A stretch of 64,000 bases of DNA from Tubulanus polymorphus (GCF_964204645.1 NC_134026.1:14908450-14972449), one strand, 5' to 3'; numbered from the stretch's first letter, positions 1 through 11,339 are shown. The notes: generated by a model from the letters alone, not told the origin. A program made the numbers and translations.

Positions 1-96
1 CAGAGCGCCACTGTTGTGACGCCATTTCCAACTAAAAGTTAAATATCTTTACACGCCGTTGTATATCGTCCTGCTGACGGCCAACAATGTGAAGAT

Positions 97-152
97 GCAT
101 GTGGTAATAATTAAGATGATATCTAATAAATATCATCTTTATTACCACGTGC
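97..152. repeat. imperfect inverted repeat (stem-loop)
   Basis: Two arms of about 19-22 bases, both reading GTGGTAATAA then GATGATAT in opposite orientation, flank a short AT-rich loop. It is a local palindrome with no gene attached. The rest of 1-225 holds nothing else I recognise. Confidence 0.6.
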
Positions 153-225
153 GTGCTATGTCCTGAGGCACGCAACTTTGTAACTTACTTTTTGCCTGCA
201 GCTGTCAAGCGGGACGGTCTGCAAA

Positions 226-543
226 ATGAGCACGCACAGAAAGATTGTCAGTCGGGAGTCGGCCGATATAAAGGCAATTGACAGCGGTATAAAAAATAAA
301 TTTAACTGGCACTGGCTTGAGTGTAAGGACAGTATCGGGGACTACTTATCGAACTACATTCGTAAGTTAGACTTAGCTGGCGTGGCGTACTGCGTCATTT
401 GTAAAGACCAGGTCAAATACGGTAGTGGCGGGAAAAAAGATATTCTTCGTCACCCGGATAGCGCGCGGCATAAGAAGGCAGCGAGGGATGTGAAGCACAA
501 CGAATGCCTGCCGTCGTATTTTCAGATACCCAGATCGCTCTAG
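226..543 (+). CDS. small C2H2/BED-like zinc-finger protein or exon
   Basis: An open frame of 105 residues. The C-terminal half carries a Cys-x2-Cys pair (YCVICK, near residues 55-58) followed by a His-x4-His pair (LRHPDSARHKK), the spacing of BED- or U1-type zinc fingers common at the N-termini of hAT-type transposases and their domesticated relatives. The frame ends in a stop at once after the finger domain, with no downstream transposase in the next kilobase, so it is either a solo zinc-finger exon or a stranded fragment of a mobile element. Composition is less AT-rich than the flanks. Chance openness is possible, but the ordered Cys/His pattern argues for real coding origin. Confidence 0.45.
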   Translation: MSTHRKIVSRESADIKAIDSGIKNKFNWHWLECKDSIGDYLSNYIRKLDLAGVAYCVICKDQVKYGSGGKKDILRHPDSARHKKAARDVKHNECLPSYFQIPRSL

Positions 544-599
544 AACGCATTTCCGGCGATGCAAAAACGCAAAAAGACTCCCGTTCTAAATTCCGGAAT

Positions 600-1320
600 T
601 TCGGTACTTTGGCCCTAGCATCTCTGTATTATATTGGCACCTAGGCATATTTTGTCGCCATGATCAATTGAAAAGTTGTAGCTCATGACATGTTCTATGA
701 TTATGGTTAGTTTCAAAGTCATTGGGCGTTACATATGGTCACTAGGGGACGTTGTACAGTAGAAAAACTTAGTATTTCCATATTATAGTGGTAACTTGAC
801 ATATTTTGTTACAACAATCAATTTCAATATCGTAGCTGCTGACATGTTCTACAATTGTGGGGAGTTTCAAAGTCATTGAAGTTTTTCAAGGTCATTGGAT
901 GGGACGTTGAATATTGAAATTGTTAGATTGTTGAGCATGTGAAACCACTTTCTACAAGTGGGCATGGTGTCCCTGGGCCCCTTGTTCCATATCATGTACG
1001 TATATATGTATATTTTGTAACTACGATCAATTGCAAAGTTGTAACGCTTGACATATTTTATGATTGTGGTGAGTTTTAGTCATTAGGTTTTGTATATGGT
1101 CATCAGGGGGCGTTGAATAGTAGGATAACTCCTTATTTTATTGGTAACTATGCATATTTTGTATTTACATTCAATTGCTATATTGTAGCTCATTGCATAT
1201 TCTATGATTGTGGTGAATTTCAAGGTCATTGGTTCTGTATATGGTCACTAGGGGGCGTTGAATAGTACAACTACTTAGTATTTCCATATTATATTGGTAC
1301 CTAGGCATATTTTGTTACCA
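600..1320. repeat. array of ~155-bp satellite units
   Basis: About four to five diverged units, each containing a CATATTTTGTTACC block, a block about a GTTGTAGCTCATGACAT element and a GGTCACCAGGGGGCGTTGAA block, recur roughly every 155 bases. The same family forms arrays at 10200-10730 and 13445-14515 and single copies near 12680 and 15700. Arrays tend to end in the same AAGTGGGCATGGTGTCCCTG tail. Confidence 0.8.
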
Positions 1321-1480
1321 CCAGGGATGAAAATCTTCCGCAAATATGTGGATTTCTGCAGTTGGAGGTCCATTTTTTATCATTCTTGAGATCAATGTAG
1401 ATCCGTTGAGAAAATGATAGGGGGGGTTAGGGTCTTGGGGAAAAGTTGATGTTAAATCGCAGCTTACTTAACGAACAGAC
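1320..1480. repeat. dispersed repeat, copy 1
   Basis: The segment starting CAGGGATGAAAATCTT, followed by a weakly conserved stretch around a second block TTTTATCATTCTTG and GTTGAGAAAATG, recurs at 10831-10960. A shorter relative may lie near 12785. No coding potential is visible. Confidence 0.55.
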
Positions 1481-1662
1481 CGTAAAAGTGTCTCATAAAA
1501 CTGGTGCTACCATCTCTGAAATCTTTTTTTACAACATCATTTCGAAACACCGCTGTTGTCTAGAACTGTGCAGATCAATAATATATATATACATGCAATA
1601 GCGTTGCGTGGGAAATCTAAATTTAGAATCTGCGGTCGTAGGCTTCAATTCATCCAACAAAG

Positions 1663-1690
1663 CATATATATATATATATATACATACATA
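1663..1690. repeat. AT dinucleotide microsatellite
   Basis: A short run of alternating TA followed by TACATACATAC. A smaller TA run lies near 1580. Confidence 0.8.
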
Positions 1691-1769
1691 CTTAAGTATC
1701 TTCTGGTTAAGGAATTGCTGAAAGTTCAATTTCGACAGCATTTGCCCTTTAAGTCCCAGCCCAGCAGGC

Positions 1770-1900
1770 TATCGAATTCAGTTATTTTGGAGTACCCTAG
1801 ATACATCTGCCCAAAAACTGACCCAATCCAAATCAAGATGGCTGACTGACAGCCATTGCTGTACGCCAAAATCTGCACTTTTTACAGGTCTGTGAAGTCC
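1770..1900. repeat. dispersed repeat related to 15270-15520
   Basis: Blocks reading GAATTCAGTTATTTTGG, CTAGA-ACATCT and AATCAAGATGG-CAACTGGCGGCCATT-like sequence are shared with 15270-15520, and a companion block (GGGCTATTGCGTTCACTTTT) recurs near 11710 and 12650. This is a widespread non-coding family inside the host introns. Confidence 0.55.
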
Positions 1901-2218
1901 AACTTTTACCAATACCTAGGGTAAGATTGTGGTGAAAATTTAAACATGTTAGCATACCCTGGCATTGAAAAACAGACCTGGTGCTTTATCTTGACGTAAG
2001 TCAAGAATGGATGACAGTGTACAAAATTTTGGTCGTGATTTGCTGAAAATTGTTTGGTAAGGGTTAAGAACTTACAACCAAGGTTACAAAATATGATTGG
2101 AATATTTTGGCTATTTCAGACTTACATAAGTCTAAGGCTGAAGGCAATGTTCATTTGAGGTTAGGTTGTGATATCAAAAATAAATATCATTGTTTTTTTT
2201 TCCTCCATAATCATCTAG

Positions 2219-2362
2219 GTGTTCAGGCATATGCTGACGCACTGCTGGTTATACCTAAGGTTTTGGCTCAGAATTCTGGTCTTGACCCACAAGAGATGAT
2301 GGTTAAACTTCATGAAGAATTTGTTGCTGCACAACAGCCAGTTGGGCTGGATCTTTCTACAG
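2219..2362 (+). CDS. CCT6: CCT6 (TCP-1 zeta) internal exon, antepenultimate
   Basis: An AG acceptor at 2217-2218 and a GT donor at 2363-2364 bound 144 bases that encode 47 codons with split codons at both ends. The peptide ([20 protein letters not shown], then a segment ending VGLDLSTG) matches the group II chaperonin signature and specifically the zeta subunit, which contributes to the ATP-driven eight-subunit cytosolic ring folding actin, tubulin and other clients. This stretch is in the equatorial ATPase domain. The exon starts with two bases of a glycine codon and ends with one base, in phase with the exon at 11533. A longer open frame continues on both sides only because the introns happen to stay open. 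No upstream CCT6 exon was recognised in 1-2218. Confidence 0.93.
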
Positions 2363-2915
2363 GTAATGTTAAAGCATTAATGCTTATTTTTGGAAAACGA
2401 TGGTGGACCCATTTTATTTTTTTAAGACCATATAGGCATCGTCGCTAGTAGAAATCCTTCTGTTCCCGAACAACGTTGTAGTATTTCTACTGCCATGGAT
2501 ATAGTCCCATAATGCTGTATCGATTAAGAACTGATAATCCGATAAAAAATTGTCTGTAACACCTCATTTGCCTCTATCCTTGATCCAAGGTCCCAAAATC
2601 GTGATGAATTTTGGAAAGTTTTGAGGCGCATGATGGGCGTACCATATCAGTGAATTGTGTATATCGATTTTACCCGGTAATGAAGTGTTATCCCCATCAC
2701 TATCCGCACTCATACATTCGTAAATAGTTCATAAAAACTGCGCAGTTCGTGGTTTACACTGACTGGAAGAGGATCGGTAGGGTGGTCTCTGCAGTGTTTG
2801 TCAGGAGCTAACCCGGATTTTTGTCGCCCGCCGCGGCCTACGCCAGACTTGGGCACTTGGAATCCACCTCTGTCCGTCCGTTCGGTTGTCCGTCCGCTAA
2901 CATCAGCTTGTGAAA
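2363..2915. other. intron sequence, no gene recognised
   Basis: CCT6 intron sequence. It contains a short inverted pair around AGTAGAAAT / ATTTCTACT near 2447-2493 and nothing else I can name. Confidence 0.5.
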
Positions 2916-3920
2916 GCTATTCAAGAAGGACCATTGATTGCAGGACTCTGATATTACACAGTATGATTAGCCTTAGGGAGATAATGTGCCTTATTGATTT
3001 TGGGGTCCTAGGATCAAAAAGAACCATTGATCGCAGGACTATGATATTACACAGTACGATTACCCCTAGGGAGAGGATGAGCGCTATTGATTTTGGGGTT
3101 CAAAGGTCAAGGTCAGTACAGGTCATTCATGTGAAACCTTGTGAACGTGATTCAAGAAGAACCATTGATAGCAGGATCATTATATTATGTATTATGATTA
3201 CCCCTAAGGAGAGGATGTGCCCTATAAATTTTGGGGTCCAATGGTCTAAGTCCCAGGTCATTACCGGTCATTCATGTGAAACCTTGTGAATGTGATTCAA
3301 GAAGAACCATTGATCGCACAACTATGATATTACACAATATGATTACCTCAGGGAGAGGATTTGCCCTATTGATTTTGGGGTTCAAAGTTCAAGGTCACTA
3401 CAGGTCATTCATGTGAAACCTTGTGAATGTGATTCAAGAAGATCCGTTGATGATATTATGTATTATGATAACCGATACGAAGAGGATGTGCATTTATTTT
3501 GGGGTCCATGGATCAAAGGTCAGGGTCACAACAGGTAATTCATGTGAAACCTTGTGAACGTGATTCAAGAAAAACCATTAATAGCAGGATTACGATATTA
3601 CGTTTTATGATTACCCCCAGGGAGATGATGTGCCCTATTGACTTTGGGCCCTAGGATCAAAGGTCAAGGTCACTACAGGTCATTCATGTGAAACCTTGTG
3701 AACACAAGAAGAACCATTGATAACAGGACAATGCTATTTCATAGTATGATTACCCCTGGGGAGAGGATGTGCCTTAGCGATTTTGGAGTTCTAGGGTCAA
3801 AGGTCCAGGTTAGTACAGGTCTTTTGCCTAAAACCCTATAAACTCATTTCTTAAATAACCATTGACAGCAGGACATTGATATTTCATAGTATTATTATCC
3901 CTGGATACGCTGATCATTTT
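2915..3920. repeat. array of ~140-bp satellite units
   Basis: The block GGTCATTCATGTGAAACCTT recurs at about 3120, 3264, 3402, 3536 and 3678, each followed by a GATTCAAGAAGAACCATTGAT block and a GGGAGAGGATGTGCCCTATT block. About seven diverged units are present with a spacing near 140 bases. Open frames across this stretch are by-products of the repeat. Confidence 0.85.
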
Positions 3921-4899
3921 TCGATTACACTATACTTTGTAGGGAAGTTAGATATGGCGTATGCTATTACTATGTTATTACATCATGAGCCATGCATTTC
4001 ATTTTGAAACAGATCATTCAATTGAAATAAACTAAAATACATAACTATAAACTAAAACACTATAATGTCTTTATAGAACAAATAATAAATTCATTTTCAC
4101 ACTTCCTCAAACAATTTTTCAGAATTTGGGAAAATAGGACCACTGTTGGCAGGGGGAAAATGTCCGTTAAACGTTTAAAAGCAGCCTTACAGAAACCCTG
4201 GAAACGAGAATTTGTTTTCACTGATAATACTGACATCTCATGCATCCACTCACTACTATTTAGTCAATTTTAGACACTGTCTTCGACCATATGGTTCTCT
4301 TGTTAACTGGCTCTATAGTAGATCTTGCACAAACAACTCCTAGGTCTTCAGTTTATTGTTAAGATTCAGTAAGGGTGGTTCTATGGTTCGACTCCAATTG
4401 ATAAACAAGTGCAAATTGGTAAAATGACCAATTTGCAGGTACATAATAGATGTAGTCACTAAATTGACAAGTTCCTCAAGCATTTGCTTGGCTGAGCATA
4501 ATTGAAGAAGGTATTTGAAATGAAAGAAGAGGAAATTGGTTTACAGTTTCAAACTTTTATTATTGTAATGCATCAATATTCAAGTAACATTTTGATTGTC
4601 TAAGAAACAGAAAAAAAATATGAAAGAAACAGCTTTTGGTACCAAGTAGCAGACACCAACTTTAAGTTACATATTGCATGATGTATCATATTGTATTCAT
4701 ATTGATATATTGTCATTTTGATTGTCAAATAAAAATATAAACAAACTATATAAACATTATTCCACAAAATGTTTTCATTGTCAAATAAAAATAAATTTAT
4801 TTTGATCAAATAATGATTTATCTATCTGGTCAAGGTCAATTTGGGCAGAGAGGAAAATATATTTCATCAAAATACTAATCATCCAGTTTTGGTTCCTAT
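3920..4899. other. intron sequence, no gene recognised
   Basis: AT-rich CCT6 intron sequence. Two copies of a TTGTCAAATAAAAATA block near 4720 and 4778 are the only local repetition noticed. Confidence 0.4.
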
Positions 4900-7250
4900 T
4901 CACTCTCAGTTTCACTGTCTAAATCACCAGCTAAGTCCTCTGGTTCAAAGAAAGCAGCAGCAGCCTCTTCCATCGAACCTAGTTCAGAGACCGTTTGTTC
5001 AAGTTGAGTCACACTGTTACTTTCAACCTGAATGTACTTTTAACTCTCTTTTTCTGACAAAGCCATTTTTATATTATATTATTTTATCTGCCCCTGGGCT
5101 AAGGACTGCTGGGCCATTAATGGAGATAGTAAGCAGGCACTACAACATGTCATTTTTAAGTCTAGATCTCAATCGGTTTTTGATCCTCTTCATTGCGCTG
5201 AACCCTCTCTCAGGCCATACAGAAGCAACAGGAATGGAAAGACATATTTCACAGATTCCAGCTAAATTTGGGGAAAAGTATGATGACTGAATGACCTTTC
5301 TCATGCAGAATTCTGTTGGTGTGACTTTGAAATCCTTGTGTTTTTCCCAACAGACGAGTATGATTCTGGCACCTCTGGTTTCCAAATTTCGCAAATAGTA
5401 TATTTGATTTTGCGCCACTCAGCCAAAAGTTCTGCTTTTTTCTCCAGCTTTTCACTTTCATCATCAATGTGCACTGTGAAGTGCTCTGAAAGGGAGCCAA
5501 TTTTTTCTTCACCATAGATTTTGAATTCATCACTATCCTTAGCAGGGCAATGAAAAGGATTAAACACCGAAAATGCAGAAAGAACCGGTAATGACTCAGC
5601 AAATCTTTTCCCAATGTTAACACATAAAGAATTGCTGTAGCTTTTCAGAATTGACTGCAGTTGTTTAACTTTGGAATCATTCAGTAAAAGCTACGTGTCT
5701 CTGAATTTTGTTAATAAATCATTTCTGAGTTTTGAAATGGCAGTCTCTTCTAGACAAATCTGGTTAATCTTTTCCTTTGTGTATTCAATCGCTATCATTG
5801 AGAAATCAACTACTCCCCTTTGAAATACAGTAGACAGTTCAGTTAACGCAGGAAGAATCTCATTCAAAATGTACAGAACACCTAAAAATTTTATGTTTTA
5901 CATTTTACATAGTAGGCCATTGGATGTTGCATCAGACTCTTTCAGCTGTCTCAGTGTTTGAATGACAACATCATATTGTTTCAATAGTGAGCTCACAGAC
6001 TTATCAAATAACAACCAGCGGGTCTGGCAGGCCTTTTTCAATTTTTTTGTGATGACTTTCTCAGTCTTGTCACTAGACACCCTTAGAGACTGCAACTGGG
6101 CTTGAACTATGATAAAGACTGCCGTTTTCTCAGGAGAATTTTCCAACATCTGTCATAACTGCCTTAGCCCGGTTTGTACATTTTCTATGTAATTTACTTC
6201 ATTTAAAGTATCAAGGGCACTTAAGGCAATTCTGTGACAGACACAATGAACATGTATCATCTCTGGATTGGCGGCAGATTTCAGTCTTTGCCCTAAGCCA
6301 GATCGTACCCCAAGCATTCTATTGGTACCATCTGTGGCTAGTGAAGAAAACTTTTGCCTTGAAAAATTACAATTTTCAAGCACATCCAAAACTACTCTAC
6401 AAAGAGTTTCTGCACCTGCGCTTTCGGCAGTTTCAAAGATATCTTGAATACACAGAAAATAAGTATTGACAACCTCACCTGTTCCGCCAGGGAGTATACT
6501 ATCTTTTTCATGGCTATAGACCTGGACAAATATTATCATCTGTTCTTTGACAGATATGTCCGTACATTCATCTAGCTTGAGACCATAGCAGTTTGATTTT
6601 TGTATTCTGTTTCTCACCATTTCATCTATAATCTGAACAAGGACTAAAAACATTTCTCTAATGACACTTCTAGATCTGTACTGAAAATATCTTAAATCAC
6701 CAGCATCTCTGTATTTCAGAAAATACAATCATGGCCAAATTTTTTTATTAGAAATTTCTTGTTTCATAATCCAATACATAGCCCTGAAAGCATTTATAAG
6801 CATTGATTGTGATATGAATTGGAAGCAAGGAATACGCTGCATCATCTAGCTGGACTGCATTTTTGTGTTGTTTTGAGGATTGGTTATCATCTAAAGCAAC
6901 AAGTCTAAATCTAGTGCTCAGTTCAGTGTTAAACTTGGAACTTTTATTCTGTGCATTTGATTCAATATGTTTTTTACATAACAGACAATAAAATCCTTTC
7001 GTTTTCAATATATATAGGCCACCACAATGATGATTCTTCACAGTAACATGATTTTTTTTACAGACAACCAGCTGTGCTTAGCCTGGTACTTAAACACTTT
7101 CGTATGTTCAAGTTCGATGTGTGTCCATGATGTACAGTTTGTTTGCGAGCATATCGCATGATGATGGACGGCTTTACTGTCTACATAACACTTTCCATTT
7201 CTGTAAACAGGTTCATCAGCAAAAATTTCACTGAGGAGTTTTTAACTGCC
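4900..7250 (-). pseudogene. hAT-superfamily transposase-like gene, decayed
   Basis: Read on the minus strand, several open pieces line up in hAT order. Pieces at 7250-6748 hold a Cys/His zinc-finger region (GFYCLLCKKH). The piece at 6728-6153 holds the conserved LKLDECTDISVKEQM motif and the FSSLATDGTNRMLG and HCVCHRIALSAL motifs of the RNase-H-like catalytic region. A piece at 6149-5898 follows with a TRWLLFDKSV motif. The piece ending at 5140 carries the C-terminal dimerisation signature (a SIPVASVWPERGFSAMKRIK stretch), with an acidic tail readable down to about 4905. Frames are interrupted by several stops and frameshifts, so it cannot make one protein. The motif set resembles the ZNF862/KIAA1586-like branch of hAT genes. 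It could be a dead transposon or a dead domesticated copy. I did not find terminal repeats. Confidence 0.8.
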
Positions 7251-7360
7251 TGGACACATGGTTTCTCTAGAATACATAAGCATTTCTTTTATTAGTAATT
7301 CCCTGTTTCATAATCCAATTGTTATTATAGTAATTAAAGAAATGTTTTATAAGTTCTTAC

Positions 7361-7429
7361 CATCTGATCGATTATTGACAACGGCATCAACTTGTTCCTT
7401 ACTACATGTACTGATCGTACCAGTAACTA
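7361..7429 (-). pseudogene. possible 5' exon of the hAT-like gene
   Basis: On the minus strand 69 bases bounded by an AG acceptor and a GTAAGA donor encode a short hydrophilic peptide (KEQVDAVVNNRSDG at its end) with two bases of a codon at the start and one at the end, so the exon is phase-symmetric. The same phase is seen in the next candidate exon upstream. Support is only splice sites plus openness. Confidence 0.25.
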
Positions 7430-7569
7430 CTATAAAAATGGACAAAAACATATCTTTTAAATTCAGTTTGTTTTGAATACATTTGTATCCTGATGAATAT
7501 TTGTCTAAATTTCTTGAAATGGCCGAGGGCCTAATGAAAAGAATCACAAAAAAATTAATCAAAATATAC

Positions 7570-7680
7570 CATCATCTGCGGGGATACTTTCGCGATCATC
7601 GAGCGGATTGTTGTTGTCGTCATTTGGTGGCAATTGTGTAGAATCTACGCTTACTGCTGATTCTGACTCGTTATTAGTAC
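7570..7680 (-). pseudogene. possible 5' exon of the hAT-like gene, acidic
   Basis: A minus-strand exon-like block of 111 bases with a TTTTAG acceptor and a GTATAT donor encodes a Ser/Asp/Asn-rich peptide (NDDNNNPLDDRESIPADDG). Its phase matches the exon-like block at 7361. Acidic leader exons ahead of the zinc finger are usual in hAT-like genes, but no transcript evidence is available. Confidence 0.3.
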
Positions 7681-7989
7681 CTAAAAATATTATGTGAATT
7701 TTTTTTGTAAGAATCATTATTTAAAATATAGCTGCAAAGCAGCGATAACGGTTTTCTGCACATTCTCGTTCGTATTCTTGATCTGAATGTTGTGTCGACA
7801 ATCGCGTGTAAGCTGATGCAGCCGCAACATGCCATAAAAATCGAAGGGAAGTTAGAATCCTGTTCAACTGTCAAAACGGTTTTATAAAAGGACGGTTGAC
7901 AAACAGTCAATGAGGCCTACTTTGAAACCATTGATGACTGGACCAGATGGTTATTTGACTCTGAAAATGGACTGTTAGACCGCAATTAA

Positions 7990-8225
7990 TCTTTATGTAT
8001 TTCAAAAAAGCATTTGATAAGGTCCAACATCAGCGATTACTAAATAAGCTATTCGGAAACGGTATCAATGATGGGTCGCTTAAATGGCTCAGCATATTTC
8101 TCTGAACGAACCCAGGTGGCCGAATTCAACGAAACTGTCTCATCTTGGAATAAATCGGTCTAACTAGTGGAGTCACGCAATGTAGTATCCTCAGTCGTCT
8201 TCTCTTCGCTCTCCTGATAGATGAT
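7990..8225 (+). pseudogene. LINE reverse-transcriptase fragment
   Basis: Plus-strand frames encode AFDKVQHQRLLNKL, then SLKWLSIFL and, after a frame change, VTSGVTQCSILSRLL. These correspond to the F-x-KAFD, fixed-length spacer and SGVPQGS-x-L-x-P-L-L motifs of non-LTR reverse transcriptases of the CR1/L2/Jockey type. Stops and frameshifts make it dead. A sister copy lies at 24795-25060. It is followed by two copies of a roughly 45-bp unit (AATGTACC-GACAGAGTATATTTC) at 8235-8325. Confidence 0.7.
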
Positions 8226-8399
8226 ATACAGAGTAATTCAAAATGTACCGGACAGAGTATATTTCCTAAACGACCTAATTTAAAATGTACCCGACAGAGT
8301 ATATTTCCAAAACGACCTAAACAAGCTGTGTTCCGTTCATGGTCAGAAACATGGAAGATGGGCTTCAACCAGAAAGGGATAATATGGATATTGGATACA

Positions 8400-9105
8400 A
8401 AGTAAACCCAGGTTCAGATTATACCTTTGTATTCGAATGAGAAGATTATTTTGTTCGAATAAAGATTACTCATTGTAATGAAAAGACTATTTAGTTCCAC
8501 CAGAATTTTGCTCTTTGGAACGAAAAACGCTTCGATCGAACAATATATCTTTTCGAATAAAAAACTTAATGTTCCGATAAGAAAATCTTGTGTGAATGAA
8601 AATGATTCGGTTTGATTGAACAATACGCTTTTTGTTTGAACCAAAACCTTTCTTCATTCTGACAAAAGAATGTGTTCGAATAAAAAGCTATGTTATTGTT
8701 GAAATGAAAAACATTTTGTCCCGGCAAAAAAATTTGGTTGAGCGAAAACAATTTTTTTCGAACGAATGTTTGAATGAAAACAATTCTGTTCGATTGAACG
8801 AAATACTTAATACTTTTGATTCGGAGAAAAAACTTTCTACAATATACTTGTTTGAACGAAAAACTTAATGTTCTGACAAGAAAATTCTGTTCAAATTAAA
8901 ACGATTCTGTTCGATCGAACGATCGTTCGAACCAAAGTACCTTTTGTTTGGACAAAAAACGTTTGTGTAACTTTGTTCTAACGATTTTCCAAATTGGTTC
9001 TATCGAACCGAATATTATTGGTTCGAACGAAAAAATTTTTGTTTCGACAGAAGAATTTTCAAGCGAAAGGTCTTTTGAACGAAAAAAGGATATTTCTGGG
9101 GCTCC
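8400..9105. repeat. degenerate TTCGAACGAAAA word array
   Basis: Dozens of variants of GTTCGAACGAAAA, TTCTGTTCGATTGAACG and AATGTTCCGACAAGAAAA follow one another with no fixed period. The self-complementary core TTCGAA makes the region rich in small hairpins. Both strands stay open for long stretches, which explains the many spurious open frames. The same block occurs at 25085-25585. Confidence 0.75.
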
Positions 9106-9107
9106 GC

Positions 9108-9433
9108 GGTAACTTAAAGCTGGACGCAGGTCGGCCTGGCGATGCGATCCTTGCGTTGCATCGCAAGTTTTGGTGCGATATGATTGTCAGCGACTGTGTG
9201 CGACTAGTTTCTGCCAGTTGCAAGAGCGCGTAGGTCGGTTGTGACAGTCGTGTCGCGTCACAAAAAGTAGAACACGTGCGACTCCTTGTAACTGGGGTTG
9301 CTGACAGTCGCAACCCGTCGCATGGGAGCATAGGTCGATGAGTCGTTGCGACACAATCGTCGCTGGCGGTCGCACTAAATGGCGTGGCAGTGAGTTACAA
9401 GCCTTCGCAAGGCCGACCTACGCCCGGCTTAAG
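9108..9433. mobile_element. MITE with TIRs and GTCGCAAC-rich interior, copy 1
   Basis: The ends read AGCTGGACGCAGGTCGGCCT on the left and, inverted, AGCCGGGCGTAGGTCGGCCT on the right, giving terminal inverted repeats of about 25 bases with a few mismatches. TTAA is present at both edges and may be the target site. The interior is unusually GC-rich for the region and built from GTCGCAAC/GTTGCGAC words. No coding potential is seen, as expected for a miniature inverted-repeat element. A second copy lies at 25604-25930. Confidence 0.7.
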
Positions 9434-9732
9434 TCATAGGAATTAATGAAATACCAGTTTCATTTATGATGAAAAAACTCAAATGAAAAGTCTGGCTTAT
9501 AAAGCTGTCTGCTCAGACAAAATTTTCAAAAAAATCTTCATTTTTGGCAATAAAATTGATAATTGTGATTGATCGTTGCACGTCACAACCAGTTAATCAC
9601 TAATGAACATGCATTTTAATAAATCTGATTCCTCCTTTACAGTGAATTTAGCTTTAACCTAGTAGAGGCTACTAGCCTATGTAGGCCTATGTATATGCGT
9701 AGGCCTAACATCCGGACAGATTGGTCGTAGGC

Positions 9733-10200
9733 GGTTAATTTGGTAAAGAAAAATAGGTATTGTTAAACTAACTACATGAAGCCCGCGGCCAAATCACTGG
9801 TAGTAATAAATTAATTTGTACTCTATTCGATTATAATGCTGAGGTGAAACTCGCAGCTTATCCCCGGAACGACGATGTAGTGACACAAGTCGATTCGTCG
9901 ATGTTTACGGCTCGACAGTGCTTTAAAAATCTAAAGTAGTAAATTTCCTGTGTATCAGTAATATGATTTGATGAGGAAAAGGGCTATTGTTAAAATTAGT
10001 TTTTAAAAACCGCGACTGAATGTGCAATCTTTGGGTAATAAATTTGTTAATTTATGTTTGAATTGATAATCGACGTGACAAGAAACGTGCGGTAGATTTC
10101 GGAAAGACGATTTCGAAAAACATGTTGGCTCTTTGAATGGTGCTAAATTTTCGATGTTTACAGCCCGACTGCTTTTATAACGATGATTCGTGAAAAAACA
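9733..10200. other. intron sequence, no gene recognised
   Basis: AT-rich CCT6 intron sequence. Two weakly similar blocks with TCGATGTTTACGGCTCGAC and TCGATGTTTACAGCCCGAC (about 9897 and 10153) suggest an old local duplication. Confidence 0.4.
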
Positions 10201-10730
10201 CGCTGAGCATTTCTATATTATATTCGTACCTATGCATATTTTGTGACCACAATCAATTGGAAAGTTGTAGCTCATGACATCATCTATGATTGTTGCGAGT
10301 TTTAAGGACATTAGTTATTCTATATGGTCACCAGGAGCCGATAAATAGTAGAATAACTTAATATTTCCTTATTATATTGGTACCTAGGCATATTTTGTTA
10401 CCATGATCTATTGCAAAATTGTTGTTCACGACATGTTCTATGATTGTGGTAAGTTTCGAGGTCATTGGGTTTTGAATATGGTCACCAGGGGGCGTTAAAT
10501 AGTAAATAACTTAGTATTTCCATATTAAATTGGTAACGAGGCATATTTTGTTATCACAATCAATTACAAAATTGTAGCTGCTGACATGTTCTATGATTGT
10601 GGTGAGTTTCAAGGTCATTGGTTTTTGTATATGGTCACCAGGGGGCGTTGAATATTGAAATTGTTAGATTGTTGTGCATTTGGAACCACTTCCCAAGTGG
10701 GCATGGTGTCCCTGGACCCCTAGTTATTTC
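10200..10730. repeat. array of ~155-bp satellite units
   Basis: Three to four units of the family described at 600-1320, with CATATTTTGT blocks near 10232, 10389 and 10543, ending in the same AAGTGGGCATGGTGTCCCTG tail. Confidence 0.85.
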
Positions 10731-10830
10731 TATCTTTTCTAAAGAAAGGGTCGGAAAAATATGAAGAATCTTATTTTGAGTGGCCTTTTATTTATTCAAT
10801 AATCCAGTCTATAGCTTATTGTTATATCAA

Positions 10831-10965
10831 CCAGGGATGAAAATCTTGCGTGGAAACGTGGAAATCCGCCGTTGGATATCTATTTTATCATTCTTGTGAT
10901 TGCGTTGAGAAAATGGGTGGGGGGTACCTGCTAGTGGTAATAGTTTTGAGGAATAGTTGTGAGTT
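10831..10965. repeat. dispersed repeat, copy 2
   Basis: Begins CCAGGGATGAAAATCTT and carries the TTTTATCATTCTTGTGAT and GTTGAGAAAATGGG blocks shared with 1320-1480. The order satellite array then this repeat is the same at both loci, so they may have spread as one unit. Confidence 0.6.
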
Positions 10966-11339
10966 GAGATCATGGCACACTTAATTAACAGACTGTAAAA
11001 GCATCTTATAAAACCACAACCTTGCGAAACATTGTTTAAAGCCACCTGTCAGCGCGAGTTTCAACAAATCAATAATTGTATATAATAGTGCTGCGCGGAA
11101 AATTTATATTTAGAATTTAAGGTTGCCTTCATTCAACACGGAATATATATGATCAATAGAATTAGTCATTGTTTCAATCAACGCACTTTGAGGGAATTAC
11201 CGCTATAATAATATCCAAAATTTGCAACTGCGGATTCGAACCTAACTGCGTTCACTATATGTATCTAAGATTTGGATATTGGCAGCAATCTTATTTTGTC
11301 ATTAGTCAATGCTGAAAAATGGGCCTCAGATGCGCAAAA

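Larger units (their letters stand above)
7757..9730. repeat. composite dispersed repeat, copy 1
   Basis: This segment and 24764-26210 share the same series of blocks: a GGTTTTCTGCACA start, TTAGAATCCTGTTCAAC, a LINE reverse-transcriptase fragment, an array of TTCGAACGAAAA-like words, a GTCGCAAC-rich MITE, and a tail reading TAGTAGAGGCTACTAGCCTA. The whole unit is therefore either one long mobile element that captured these parts or a segmental duplicate. It lies in the CCT6 intron. Confidence 0.75.

Noticed and set aside
2107-2448. A stand-alone 113-residue protein
   Set aside because: The frame is open across an intron-exon-intron span; only the part between the AG at 2218 and the GT at 2363 has chaperonin similarity.
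3100-3420. Open frames within the ~140-bp satellite
   Set aside because: They are by-products of repeat units that lack stops in one frame; no protein pattern.
2915-3920. CRISPR-like array
   Set aside because: The repeat units are about 140 bases, diverged and without unique spacers; it is a eukaryotic satellite. The same holds for the 24-base repeats at 39271-39430, which are coding.
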